Positions 25,477 through 34,141 of a stretch of DNA of 64,000 bases are shown one piece after another. The notes beneath the pieces were generated by a model. It did not search any database, was not told the DNA's origin, and saw only the letters and a program-made list of their open reading frames with translations. Position numbers and translations under genes: made by a program. The DNA comes from Desulfatibacillum aliphaticivorans DSM 15576 (lineage in GTDB: Bacteria; Desulfobacterota; Desulfobacteria; Desulfobacterales; Desulfatibacillaceae): assembly GCF_000429905.1 (NCBI RefSeq), contig NZ_AUCT01000027.1, positions 1-64,000 of the forward strand, written 5' to 3'. Position 1 is the stretch's first letter, and each line of letters starts with the position of its first letter.

Positions 25477-27807
25477 TTGATTACTAAGGCGGTTCCCAGT
25501 GGTCCGGTATGTGCGAAGGCAGTAGAAAATACAGGACCGGGAGATGGGGGCTGCAAGCAGGAGTTGCCATTGAATTCGCGAGATGAAATTTCGTCAACCG
25601 AAAAACTGTTGAATGTTATTCGGGGAGAAGAAGAGGAAGAGGCGTCTTCAAAGTCCGCCTCTCGCCGCAATGCTTCCACACAAAAGTCTTCTTCCGCCAA
25701 GAAGAAGCAAAAGCCCTCCAAGCCCAAAAAAGTGCGGGGCGGCGGTAAAGTCGTCAATGTCGGGGTAACCTTTGGCCGTGAACGTCTGGTTTTGGTCAAA
25801 GCCAGCCAGATTTCCGAAAAGCGTTGGCGCACCATGGGGCGGAAGATCGTTCCTTATCCCGTGGGAGTGAATCCGTCCTCCCCCGATTTCGCCGCTTTTC
25901 TCAAATCTTCGCTTTCCGACTTCTGCTCCGGTTCTTCGGTGCAGGTATGGGCCGCCGTGCCCTCCCAATCCGTTGACATTCGAAGAATTTTCGTCCCCAA
26001 GGTGGGGCGGGACGAGCTGCCTGAGGCGGTTTTCTGGACTTTTAAGAAAGAATCCCCCTTTGACGACGCCAAAGTGGTTTTTGACTTTCAGGTGGAAGGG
26101 GAAGTTCGGGACTCCGGAGTTTTGAAAATTGCTGTGATCGCATACACGGCGGATCGCGGGGAAGTCAACGGACTTAGAGATCTGTTTGACAAAGCCGGGT
26201 ATCCTCTCGCCGGGCTTACAGCGCCGCCCTTTTTTGTACAGAACCTGTTTCGTTCCGGCTGGCTGAGAGCGCCGGATGACGCGGTGGCGGTTTTGTATGT
26301 GGGGGATGAACGGACCCGTATTGACATTTTTTCGGGCTCGAACCTGGTGCTGACCCGGGGGATAAAAGCGGGCATCCACAGCCTGAGCGAAGCCCTGGTG
26401 GAATCGTACAATGAACAATGGCGGTATTCCACCTTGCATATGGCTGAACAGAAGGAAGAGGATTTCGGTCAGGAAATAACCCTGGAGCTCAGCCCGGAAA
26501 GCATGGAATCCGTTTCGGAGACAACCGACGCCTCCTCTCTGGAGTCCGCTCCCATGCAGGAACTGGTTATCGAATCGGATTCCTATGACCTCCCTCATGA
26601 ATTGACGATGGAGTCGTCGTACCAGGACGAACAGACGCCGGAGGGCGTTGTTGAAATTTCCCCGGTGGAGGGGCCTCCTCCTTTGCCGGATTCCGCGGTC
26701 TCCAGGTCCGAAACGCCCGCCTTTGAAACGCAGGCGCCGGCCGGTCCGTCTTTCAAGGAATCCAAGGAGCCTCAGTCCCTGGATTTGGAATTGGCCCGGA
26801 GGGTGTTGTTGTGGGAGACGGGGGAAAGCCCCCCCCTGGAATCAGGAGACCCAGGCTATGGATTGAGCGCGGAGGAGGTTTTCGATTTCACCCTATCTGC
26901 GGCCGACCGCCTTGTCCGCCAATTGGAAAGAACGCTCACCCATTTCCAGAACAACCCCGGAAGTCAAAGGGTCTCAAAAATTCTGGTGTCAGGCCTTCTT
27001 AGCTCGCACGCTCCTTTTAAGAATTACATCGGGGAGCAGTTGGGCATACAAAGCGAAGGGGTGGATCCCTGGGCGCCCGGCCTGCCCCTTTCAGCGGGTG
27101 ATGAGCCTCCCGCCCTTGAGTCCGAGCGGGCCTGCACCGCTCCCGCCCTGAGCTTGGCCCTGTCCACCAACGAACAGACTCCCAACCTGTTATACACGCA
27201 CGAACAGCGCGAGGCCGTAGAACGGGTTAACAGCATCAACAAAATGATCATCGGCGTGTTTTTGCTTTTATTCATAGCGGCTTTTGGCGTGTACCTCATA
27301 GAGGAAAAAGCGGCGGACTCCCGGAAAGCCGTCATAGCCGGGTTAAATGCGGAACTAAGCCAGTTCGGGGCGGCCAAGGATATTGGCCAGGTGCTGGTGG
27401 AAGCGTCCAAGGTAAGCAAAGCCTACGAGAACGTCGTGGAAAACAGCATGCGCTTTCAGTCTTTGGCGGCTTTGAATGAACTGGCGCGGGTTTCGCGGGA
27501 AATGCAGCCCCAGCGGGTGGAGCTTTTAGGGGTGACTGTGGATTTCCAGGTTGTGGGGGCCGGCAAGAAAAGCAAAAATTCCAAAAAGGATGAACAAGAG
27601 GACGCGGTTAAACCGGGCATGGGCCTTGTCCTGGAGGGCGTGGTCATTGGTCAGAGGGACGTCCTGGAGGCTACTCTGGCGACTTTTTGGATGCATTTGG
27701 ACAATTCCCCGCTGTTCTCGGAAGCAACAATCCACAAGTCCGAAATTCAGGAGTACGCCGACGACGGCGAAGTCCTGCATTTCTTCATGAAGTTGAATGT
27801 TGCCTGA
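25477..27807 (+). CDS. PilM-PilN/GspL-type fusion protein of pilus assembly
   Basis: 776 residues if the TTG at 25477 is used. No early in-frame ATG exists; a TTG at 25570 with AGGAG upstream is an equally good start. After a Lys/Ser-rich segment, a PilM-like actin-fold ATPase domain runs from about 95 to 330 (starting VVNVGVTFGRERLVLV). An acidic, Pro-rich linker then leads to a second actin-fold portion (about 440-570). A membrane span at about 590-606 (INKMIIGVFLLLFIAAFG) precedes a PilN-like coiled coil and periplasmic domain. PilM and PilN are normally separate proteins, or one GspL/MshI. It links the cytoplasmic motor to the inner-membrane PilO/PilP complex. First gene of the operon. 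Confidence 0.75.
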   Translation: MITKAVPSGPVCAKAVENTGPGDGGCKQELPLNSRDEISSTEKLLNVIRGEEEEEASSKSASRRNASTQKSSSAKKKQKPSKPKKVRGGGKVVNVGVTFGRERLVLVKASQISEKRWRTMGRKIVPYPVGVNPSSPDFAAFLKSSLSDFCSGSSVQVWAAVPSQSVDIRRIFVPKVGRDELPEAVFWTFKKESPFDDAKVVFDFQVEGEVRDSGVLKIAVIAYTADRGEVNGLRDLFDKAGYPLAGLTAPPFFVQNLFRSGWLRAPDDAVAVLYVGDERTRIDIFSGSNLVLTRGIKAGIHSLSEALVESYNEQWRYSTLHMAEQKEEDFGQEITLELSPESMESVSETTDASSLESAPMQELVIESDSYDLPHELTMESSYQDEQTPEGVVEISPVEGPPPLPDSAVSRSETPAFETQAPAGPSFKESKEPQSLDLELARRVLLWETGESPPLESGDPGYGLSAEEVFDFTLSAADRLVRQLERTLTHFQNNPGSQRVSKILVSGLLSSHAPFKNYIGEQLGIQSEGVDPWAPGLPLSAGDEPPALESERACTAPALSLALSTNEQTPNLLYTHEQREAVERVNSINKMIIGVFLLLFIAAFGVYLIEEKAADSRKAVIAGLNAELSQFGAAKDIGQVLVEASKVSKAYENVVENSMRFQSLAALNELARVSREMQPQRVELLGVTVDFQVVGAGKKSKNSKKDEQEDAVKPGMGLVLEGVVIGQRDVLEATLATFWMHLDNSPLFSEATIHKSEIQEYADDGEVLHFFMKLNVA

Positions 27808-27835
27808 TACAGACCTTTGATGGAGCGCTATCATC

Positions 27836-28507
27836 ATGGCAGGTGAAAACAAAAAAAGATTGCCAGCATCCAGCCAAAGAATAATTTTGATTTTTACGCT
27901 GCTGCTTATTCTTTTAATCATCGGGGGGCCTTTCTGGTCTTACAAGACCACTCAAAAACTGGACAAACAAATTTCCGATCTGAAGCAGGACATTGAAGAG
28001 CAGAAGTTGTTGGCGGAAGCCACCGTCCAATTTAAGCTGGCCGTAAAAACCCTGGAAAAGGACATTGAAGATAATCGTTCTTTAAGCGAGGCGCAGCCGC
28101 CCTCGGCCAGGGAAGGGCTATCCCCCCTGTCCGAAGAGGACGCCGGCGCCGGAGTTCCAGAAGCTGTCGTCAAAGCCGGCCAACTGGATCCGGCGAGCCT
28201 ATTGAAAATTGAGCGCCGCGGCCTGACCCTGCAGGAAACTGCGGATATCGGGACGGCTTTGAGCGCCATGGCCGAAAACGTGGGGCTTACGCCCGAAAGC
28301 ATTCGTCCGGATGTCACCTCGCTTATGGGAGACAAGGGGGAGATCGTGGTCGATGCCAGGGTGACGGGAAGCTACATCGGCCTTTGGTCTTTTTTACACG
28401 ACTTGGGGGCGCATCCTGCGTTTAAGGAGTTTCTGCAGATTACCATGCGCGAAATTCCTGAATCCCGAGAAATGAACCTGAAGGTTCGTTTTTATACCGA
28501 AATTTAG
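27836..28507 (+). CDS. PilO/GspM-like inner-membrane assembly protein
   Basis: 223 residues: short cytoplasmic tail, one membrane span (about 16-36), coiled coil (about 38-75), a Pro/acidic linker, then a small ferredoxin-like periplasmic domain (about 125-223). This is the PilO/GspM/MshJ design. With the preceding PilN-like domain it should form the inner-membrane alignment complex. It lies 28 bases after the PilM-PilN gene. Sequence similarity alone is weak; the assignment rests on architecture and gene order. Confidence 0.7.
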   Translation: MAGENKKRLPASSQRIILIFTLLLILLIIGGPFWSYKTTQKLDKQISDLKQDIEEQKLLAEATVQFKLAVKTLEKDIEDNRSLSEAQPPSAREGLSPLSEEDAGAGVPEAVVKAGQLDPASLLKIERRGLTLQETADIGTALSAMAENVGLTPESIRPDVTSLMGDKGEIVVDARVTGSYIGLWSFLHDLGAHPAFKEFLQITMREIPESREMNLKVRFYTEI

Positions 28508-28547
28508 GCCGCAAGCGATTGTTGATTGATAAAGGGGACGCGGATTA

Positions 28548-29084
28548 ATGGCTAAACGGGAAAAGTTCATTGTCATTGTGGCCATCCTTGCATTGCTAGG
28601 ATACGGGGCGACTTTTTTGTTCTCCGGCGGAGGGGGCGACAAAGGGCGCAAGGCCTCCGCTTCAAAAACGAGTCAGGTAAAGGATTCGGCCGCCGAACTC
28701 GCTGAATTGCGGAAGAACATCGAAGAGTCGCAGACAAAGGTTGGCAAGGCCAAGCCGGAGGCGTTGGCTGTTTATGTTGTGGCCAATTCGGACGCCCCTT
28801 TTCCGCAGGACCCGTTTTATTACCGAGTCAAAGTGGAAGAGCCGGAGGAGACCAAAGCGGTTGAGGAGGAAATTCCGACGCCCTCCATAGCGCTTTTTTA
28901 TACCGGGTTTATACAGATCGGCGCAAAACGCATAGCCATCATCAATAACTTGGAATATGAAGTCGGCGACGACGTGGCGGCGACAGGCTTTCTGCTTAAG
29001 TCTATTCATCAGGATCGCGTTGAAATAGTCAGCCGCGAGGGCACATTCACCTCGCTAATTCCTTATGTGGAAGAAGGGTTATAA
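28548..29084 (+). CDS. PilP/GspC-like periplasmic linker protein
   Basis: 178 residues: N-terminal span (about 8-25), a charged linker, and a C-terminal beta domain (about 115-175) with the pattern YTGFIQIGAKRIAIIN and later VGDDVAATGFLLKSI. That pattern resembles the PilP/GspC HR domain, which contacts the secretin. Gene order pilMN-pilO-pilP-secretin supports it. Its stop is only four bases before the chosen secretin start. Confidence 0.7.
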   Translation: MAKREKFIVIVAILALLGYGATFLFSGGGGDKGRKASASKTSQVKDSAAELAELRKNIEESQTKVGKAKPEALAVYVVANSDAPFPQDPFYYRVKVEEPEETKAVEEEIPTPSIALFYTGFIQIGAKRIAIINNLEYEVGDDVAATGFLLKSIHQDRVEIVSREGTFTSLIPYVEEGL

Positions 29085-29088
29085 GCAC

Positions 29089-30789
29089 ATGGCTCTTATC
29101 AAGCATGGTCTGAAAAAGTATAGCGGGCTGCTGCTGGCCTTGGGAGTTCTCCTGGTATGGGCCGGCTGCGCCCAAACGGAAAAAGAGGCGCAACCCGATC
29201 CGTTTTTTGAAAAATGGAAAACCATGTCCATGACCGCCAAGGGAAGCTCGCCTGTTGACAGGGAGTACTTCATTGACGCCTCAGAGGAGGTGGTGAGCTC
29301 CGTTGATGACAACGAGTTGATCGGCGAAGCGGAGGAAGAGGACATGGCGCCCGAGCGCCCTCTTCCAAGCCAACCGGTCACCATGCGCATGAAGGACTCC
29401 GAGGTGGGAGTGGTCTTAAGGGCTATTGCCAGAGGCGTGGGGCAAAACCTGTTGATCAATTCCAATGTCTCAGGGCGCGTGAGCGTGGAAGTGAAAGCCG
29501 TCCCGTGGAACGAAGTTTTCCTGAGCATCCTGAATTCTCAAGGGCTGCGCTATGCCTGGGAAGGCGACATCATCCGCATCATGACCGCCGGGGACATGGA
29601 AAAGGACTTGGCCGTCCAGCAGGTACAGGAGCGGACCAAACGCCAGAAGCTGGTTGCCAAAAGCGTGGAGCCCCTGCTCATGAAGGTGGTTCAAATCGAC
29701 TATGCGGACCCCGAAGGGCTGGTGGAGCCTTTGAACAGCATCCTGGCCACTTCCGCCGGCGAAAACGCCGCAAGCAAGAGTAAAAACGATAAATCCGGCA
29801 GCGTAGTGCGCGGCTCCGTTGATGTGGACAAGCATAACAACAGCTTGGTCCTTATGGCCGTCCGGGAAGACCTGGAAAAAATGCTTGCGCTCATCAACAA
29901 GCTGGATCGCCCGCCCTATCAGGTGCACATTAAAGCCAATATCGTGGAAACCAGCCGGGACACGGCCCGCGACCTGGGCATCCAATGGGGCTGGATGTAC
30001 GGCCGGTACGACAGCCTGGGAAACGATACGGACTTTTGGCTCACCCCGGGCGGCAATTCCGGATCGGCGGCCAGCCGGGACGCCCCTCTTACAGGCGCCT
30101 ACACCGCGGGTACGGGAAGCAAGGGCGTGAGCGGCCAAGGCAACGGCATTAACTTTCCCGTGGATTTTGAAGACGCCATGGGCGCCACCATGGGCCTGAT
30201 GTTCGGCAAGGTGGGCAGCAACATCCTGGAAGTCCAGTTGAGCGCCTTGGCCGAAGCAGGTAAGATCAATATCCTTTCCACGCCCTCCATCACGACCCTG
30301 GACAACCAGACCGCGTCCACGGAAAACGGAACGGAAGTTCCCTATGTGACCATCAATGAGGACGGAGACCGGGAAGTCAAATTCAAGGACGCCACCTTGA
30401 TGCTGGAAATCACGCCCCACGTCATTGACGAAGGGCAGATGAAAATGAAGGTGTCCATCAAAAAGGACGAGGTTGACTTGTCCCGCAACGTGGAAGGCAA
30501 CCCGTTTATCCTCAAAAAGCGCACCGAAACCAATCTGATTGTGAGAAACGGCGAGACGGTCGTTATATCCGGCCTGTCCAAAACGAGAAGCTCCGAAGGG
30601 GATACGGGAATCCCCTGGTTGAAGGATATTCCGGGCCTGGGATACCTCTTTAAAGGGGAGAGCAAAAGCGAGGCCATGGAGGAAGTCCTGATTTTCCTCA
30701 CCCCCAATGTTTTGCCCAAGCCGGGAGAAGCGATGGTGCAGGAGCAAAACGTCAACATGCCCGCTTCCGTGGGGGGTAATGAATCCTGA
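29089..30789 (+). CDS. Outer-membrane secretin (GspD/PilQ/MshL type)
   Basis: 566 residues from the ATG at 29089 (an in-frame ATG at 29065 is possible). The signal sequence ends LLVWAGC, a lipobox-like site, so it may be a lipoprotein. An N0/STN-like domain follows (VTMRMKDSEVGVVLRAIA), an N1/KH domain, then the C-terminal secretin barrel with SITTLDNQTAS, VPYVTI and DIPGLGYLF. It forms the outer-membrane gated channel for the fibre. No AMIN domain precedes the N domains, unlike classic PilQ; a candidate for it is on the next gene's product instead. Confidence 0.9.
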   Translation: MALIKHGLKKYSGLLLALGVLLVWAGCAQTEKEAQPDPFFEKWKTMSMTAKGSSPVDREYFIDASEEVVSSVDDNELIGEAEEEDMAPERPLPSQPVTMRMKDSEVGVVLRAIARGVGQNLLINSNVSGRVSVEVKAVPWNEVFLSILNSQGLRYAWEGDIIRIMTAGDMEKDLAVQQVQERTKRQKLVAKSVEPLLMKVVQIDYADPEGLVEPLNSILATSAGENAASKSKNDKSGSVVRGSVDVDKHNNSLVLMAVREDLEKMLALINKLDRPPYQVHIKANIVETSRDTARDLGIQWGWMYGRYDSLGNDTDFWLTPGGNSGSAASRDAPLTGAYTAGTGSKGVSGQGNGINFPVDFEDAMGATMGLMFGKVGSNILEVQLSALAEAGKINILSTPSITTLDNQTASTENGTEVPYVTINEDGDREVKFKDATLMLEITPHVIDEGQMKMKVSIKKDEVDLSRNVEGNPFILKKRTETNLIVRNGETVVISGLSKTRSSEGDTGIPWLKDIPGLGYLFKGESKSEAMEEVLIFLTPNVLPKPGEAMVQEQNVNMPASVGGNES

Positions 30790-30809
30790 TTAGTCAGGAA
30801 TAAGGCGCC

Positions 30810-32405
30810 ATGGATTATTTTCAACTGCTGGACTTGAAGAAGGAGCCTTTTTCCAACTCTCCGGACCCTGAGTTTTTTTACGGGTCGCGGCAACACTTGG
30901 GGTGCCTCCAAAAACTGGAACTCTCCGTCCGCCTTCGCCGCGGGCTGAACGTGATCACGGCGGACGTGGGCATGGGCAAAACCACCCTATGCCGCCAGCT
31001 TATCAGGCGCTTCTCCGCGGATAAGGACGTCCGGACCCATCTCTTGCTGGACCCTGCGTGCTCCTCAGCCCACGAGTTTTTATGCATCATCGCCCAGATG
31101 TTCAATCTTCCGGTAGACCCGGAAAAGGATACGGAACGGCGCCTCAAAGAAAAAATTAAGGGATACCTGTTCGAACAAGGCGTGGAAAAGGATAAGGTCA
31201 TAGCCCTCATTATCGACGAAGGGCAAAAGCTCCCCTACCACTGTACGGAAGTGCTTCGGGAGTTTTTGAATTACGAGACCAATTCCAACAAGCTGCTTCA
31301 AATCATCATTTTTGCGCAAACGGAATTTGACCAGATTCTTCAGGAACACCCTAATTTTGCCGACCGGGTCAGCCTTTACCACAAACTTTCGCCCCTTTCC
31401 TATAAGGAAACCAAGGCGTTGGTGCAGTTCCGGCTCCGAGAGGCCGCGGAAGGCGTTGTGCCCGCCATCTTTTCCGAAAGCGGTTTTTGGGCCGTATATC
31501 AATCCACGGGAGGATATCCCCGGAAAATTGTGGAACTGGGATACAGGGTGCTGCTCGCCCTGATCGTACAAAGCAGACGGAAGGCGAACTGGCGCCTGGT
31601 GCGCTCCTGCGCCAAACGGGGAACGCCGATCAAACGCCAGGAGCGAACTTTAAGGCCTGTGTTTACCGGGCTGCTTATCGCAGCCATTGCCTTGGGGCTC
31701 AGCGTGGCGTCCAAGGAGGATGTTGCGAGTCTTTGGAAACGCTTTTCGCCGCAATCAAACGTGGAACTGATGTCGGCCGCCCCGGCGGCGGTCGCCCCCA
31801 AACCGGCGGTCAAGCCCCCGGCCGTCAAGCAGGCTGCGGCGCCCCCGGCCGCTCCCGCTGTTTCGGCGGTTGCATCGTCAGCCCCCGAGACGCCTGAGCA
31901 GCCAGCCCAGGAGGCGCCCGGCCCTGCAGATGCCGCTTCCATTGCGGAGGAAGAGCCTTTGATTGCTGAATCCCAGCTTGAGGAGCCGCCCCGGGCTCAG
32001 CCCTTATACGCCGCCGTCAAAGAGCCTGTAGCGGCGCCGGCGGCCGCCAAACCCGAACCGGCGGTTTTTCCGGCCGGTCTGGTCAGTATGTGGGGAGGGC
32101 GTTTTACCGATTACTCCCAGATAATTTTTTGGTTCGATAAGGAAGTTGCTTTTGAAGGGCCGGCGCTCCATTCCCGGGAAGCGGAATTCCGCTTTTTTAA
32201 CGCCGTGAGCAAGGTGGCTTCCTATAGGGAATACTCCAGTTTTCCAGGCTGGGTGATGTTGAAAAAGAGGGATGGAGACGTCCAGGCGCGCATCGGATTG
32301 CCTGCCAATCTGGAAGGAATCGAACACTTTGTGGAACATGATCCTTTTCGCATAATCGTCAACTTATATCATTACCAACAGCCCCGTGTAGAGGATAAGA
32401 GCTGA
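30810..32405 (+). CDS. ExeA/MshM-like ATPase with C-terminal secretin-partner domain
   Basis: 531 residues. The N-terminal AAA ATPase has GMGKTT (about 54-59) and Walker B IIDEGQ (134-139), as in ExeA/GspA and MshM. A membrane span lies at about 284-300, then a long Ala/Pro linker (about 322-425) that would cross the periplasm. The C-terminal domain of about 100 residues contains a beta-rich pattern ending in FRIIVNLYHY, similar to AMIN domains. ExeA helps insert or position the secretin through peptidoglycan. In family members the C-terminal part usually binds peptidoglycan; an AMIN-like domain here is an inference from pattern only. Confidence 0.75.
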   Translation: MDYFQLLDLKKEPFSNSPDPEFFYGSRQHLGCLQKLELSVRLRRGLNVITADVGMGKTTLCRQLIRRFSADKDVRTHLLLDPACSSAHEFLCIIAQMFNLPVDPEKDTERRLKEKIKGYLFEQGVEKDKVIALIIDEGQKLPYHCTEVLREFLNYETNSNKLLQIIIFAQTEFDQILQEHPNFADRVSLYHKLSPLSYKETKALVQFRLREAAEGVVPAIFSESGFWAVYQSTGGYPRKIVELGYRVLLALIVQSRRKANWRLVRSCAKRGTPIKRQERTLRPVFTGLLIAAIALGLSVASKEDVASLWKRFSPQSNVELMSAAPAAVAPKPAVKPPAVKQAAAPPAAPAVSAVASSAPETPEQPAQEAPGPADAASIAEEEPLIAESQLEEPPRAQPLYAAVKEPVAAPAAAKPEPAVFPAGLVSMWGGRFTDYSQIIFWFDKEVAFEGPALHSREAEFRFFNAVSKVASYREYSSFPGWVMLKKRDGDVQARIGLPANLEGIEHFVEHDPFRIIVNLYHYQQPRVEDKS

Positions 32406-32406
32406 G

Positions 32407-34119
32407 ATGAGAATCAGAAAAAGACTGGGCGAGCTACTGGTTGAGGGGGGGCTTTTAACCGACGAACAACTGAAGGACGCCCTGGCCCAGCACAAAAAGT
32501 CCGGCATGAAACTTGGCAAGTTCCTGGTGCAGCGCGGCATCGTGCGGGAAGACGCCATGATCGACGCGGTGGCCTCCCAGTTGAAAATCGACCGGTACAG
32601 GGCCGACAAATACCCGGTGAACGCCGAGTTGGCCTCGGTCATCCCCATGGACATGGCCCAGAGGAATCAGTTGGTCCCCCTTGCCAAAAAGCCCCACCTG
32701 CTGACCGTCGGCATGACGGACCCCATGGACATTGAAAGCCTGGACGCCATCGAAATTTACACCAACACCGAGGTCGAGGCCGTCATTTGTACGGAACGGG
32801 AGCTGACTCAGCTGATTAGCAGCCTGTACGGCTTTTCCTCTTTAGCCGACGGCATGGAAGAAGTGCAGGGCCTGGAAATGGGGCCGGAATCCCAGGTTCA
32901 GGAAGAATCTGCGGATACGGAAATCGAAGTGCAGTCCCTGGCCGGCATGGTGGACGAAGCCCCGGTCGTCAGGCTGGTGAACTCCATTCTGTCCCAGGCC
33001 ATCCGGGAGGGGGCCTCGGATGTGCACATAGGACCCGAGAAGACTTACTCCCACGTTCGTTACCGCATTGACGGGAAATTGCACGAGGTGCCTGCGCCTC
33101 CCAAATCCCTGCTTATGCCAGTGATTTCGCGCATCAAGATTCTCAGCAACATGGACATTGCAACCACCCGCATTCCCCAGGACGGCAGGTTCACCCTGAA
33201 AATGGAGAATCGCGAGATCAATGTCCGCGCCTCCACCGTGCCCACCATCTACGGAGAAAATCTGGTTCTCAGGCTTTTGGACATGAGCAGCGGCATCTAT
33301 TCCCTGCACGAGTTGGGCATGAACAAGGATGACCGCGCCAAGATTGAGAGCGTTATCGTCAAGCCCTACGGGATGATTCTTTCCACCGGCCCCACGGGCA
33401 GCGGTAAAAGCACCAGTCTTTACGCCATTCTCCAGGCATTGAACAAGCCGGACATCAACATCATCACCGTGGAAGACCCGGTGGAATACCGCCTGGAAAA
33501 AATCAAGCAGATCCAGCTGAACCGCAAGGCGGGCATGACCTTCGCCAGCGGTTTGCGGGCCATCCTGCGCCAGGACCCTGACGTCATCATGGTCGGCGAA
33601 ATCCGGGACGGCGAAACCGCCTCCATCGCGGTCCAGGCCGCCCTCACCGGCCACAGGGTGTTGTCCACCCTGCACACCAACGACTCGGCCGGCGCCGTCA
33701 CCCGTTTGGTGGACATGGGCATCGAGCCCTTCCTGGTCTCCTCGGTGCTTTTGGTATCCTTCGCTCAGCGCCTGGTGCGCACCGTTTGCACGGGCTGCCA
33801 GGAGAGCTACATCCCCACCGAAGAAAGTCTGGCGGCCTGGGGGCTTTCCCAGGCGGACGTGGCGGGAGTGGACTTCAAAAGGGGCAAGGGCTGCGCCATG
33901 TGCATGCAAACCGGCTTCAAGGGCAGGACCGGCATTTTCGAGGTTTTGAAAAACGACGAGGCCATTCAGGATTTGATTTCCAGGCGGGATTCGTCCCAGG
34001 AAATCGCCCGGTCGGCCAGGTCCGCGGGCAAGATGCGTTTTTTAAAGGAAGACGCCCTGGACAAGGTGTTTGCAGGAAGAACCACCCTGGAAGAAGCGGC
34101 CTCTGCAGTTATGACTTAA
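32407..34119 (+). CDS. gspE: Type II secretion/pilus assembly ATPase GspE (MshE-like)
   Basis: 570 residues. An N-terminal MshEN-type domain (RLGELLVEGGLL near residue 6 and KLGKFLVQRGIV near 35) is followed by the secretion ATPase: Walker A GPTGSGKST (328-336), Asp box, Walker B MVGEIRDGE, and a zinc tetracysteine (CTGC and CAMC). It powers pilus extension in the cytoplasm. MshEN domains bind cyclic di-GMP in characterised MshE, so the motor may respond to it. The start follows the ExeA-like gene by one base. Confidence 0.93.
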   Translation: MRIRKRLGELLVEGGLLTDEQLKDALAQHKKSGMKLGKFLVQRGIVREDAMIDAVASQLKIDRYRADKYPVNAELASVIPMDMAQRNQLVPLAKKPHLLTVGMTDPMDIESLDAIEIYTNTEVEAVICTERELTQLISSLYGFSSLADGMEEVQGLEMGPESQVQEESADTEIEVQSLAGMVDEAPVVRLVNSILSQAIREGASDVHIGPEKTYSHVRYRIDGKLHEVPAPPKSLLMPVISRIKILSNMDIATTRIPQDGRFTLKMENREINVRASTVPTIYGENLVLRLLDMSSGIYSLHELGMNKDDRAKIESVIVKPYGMILSTGPTGSGKSTSLYAILQALNKPDINIITVEDPVEYRLEKIKQIQLNRKAGMTFASGLRAILRQDPDVIMVGEIRDGETASIAVQAALTGHRVLSTLHTNDSAGAVTRLVDMGIEPFLVSSVLLVSFAQRLVRTVCTGCQESYIPTEESLAAWGLSQADVAGVDFKRGKGCAMCMQTGFKGRTGIFEVLKNDEAIQDLISRRDSSQEIARSARSAGKMRFLKEDALDKVFAGRTTLEEAASAVMT

Positions 34120-34141
34120 GAACAAGGCGACAGGAAGCATC

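Noticed and set aside
29470..30747. Long minus-strand open frame (425 residues)
   Set aside because: Antisense shadow of the secretin gene; His/Gln-rich nonsense without motifs.
32842..33909. Long minus-strand open frame (355 residues)
   Set aside because: Antisense to gspE, whose motifs are unmistakable.
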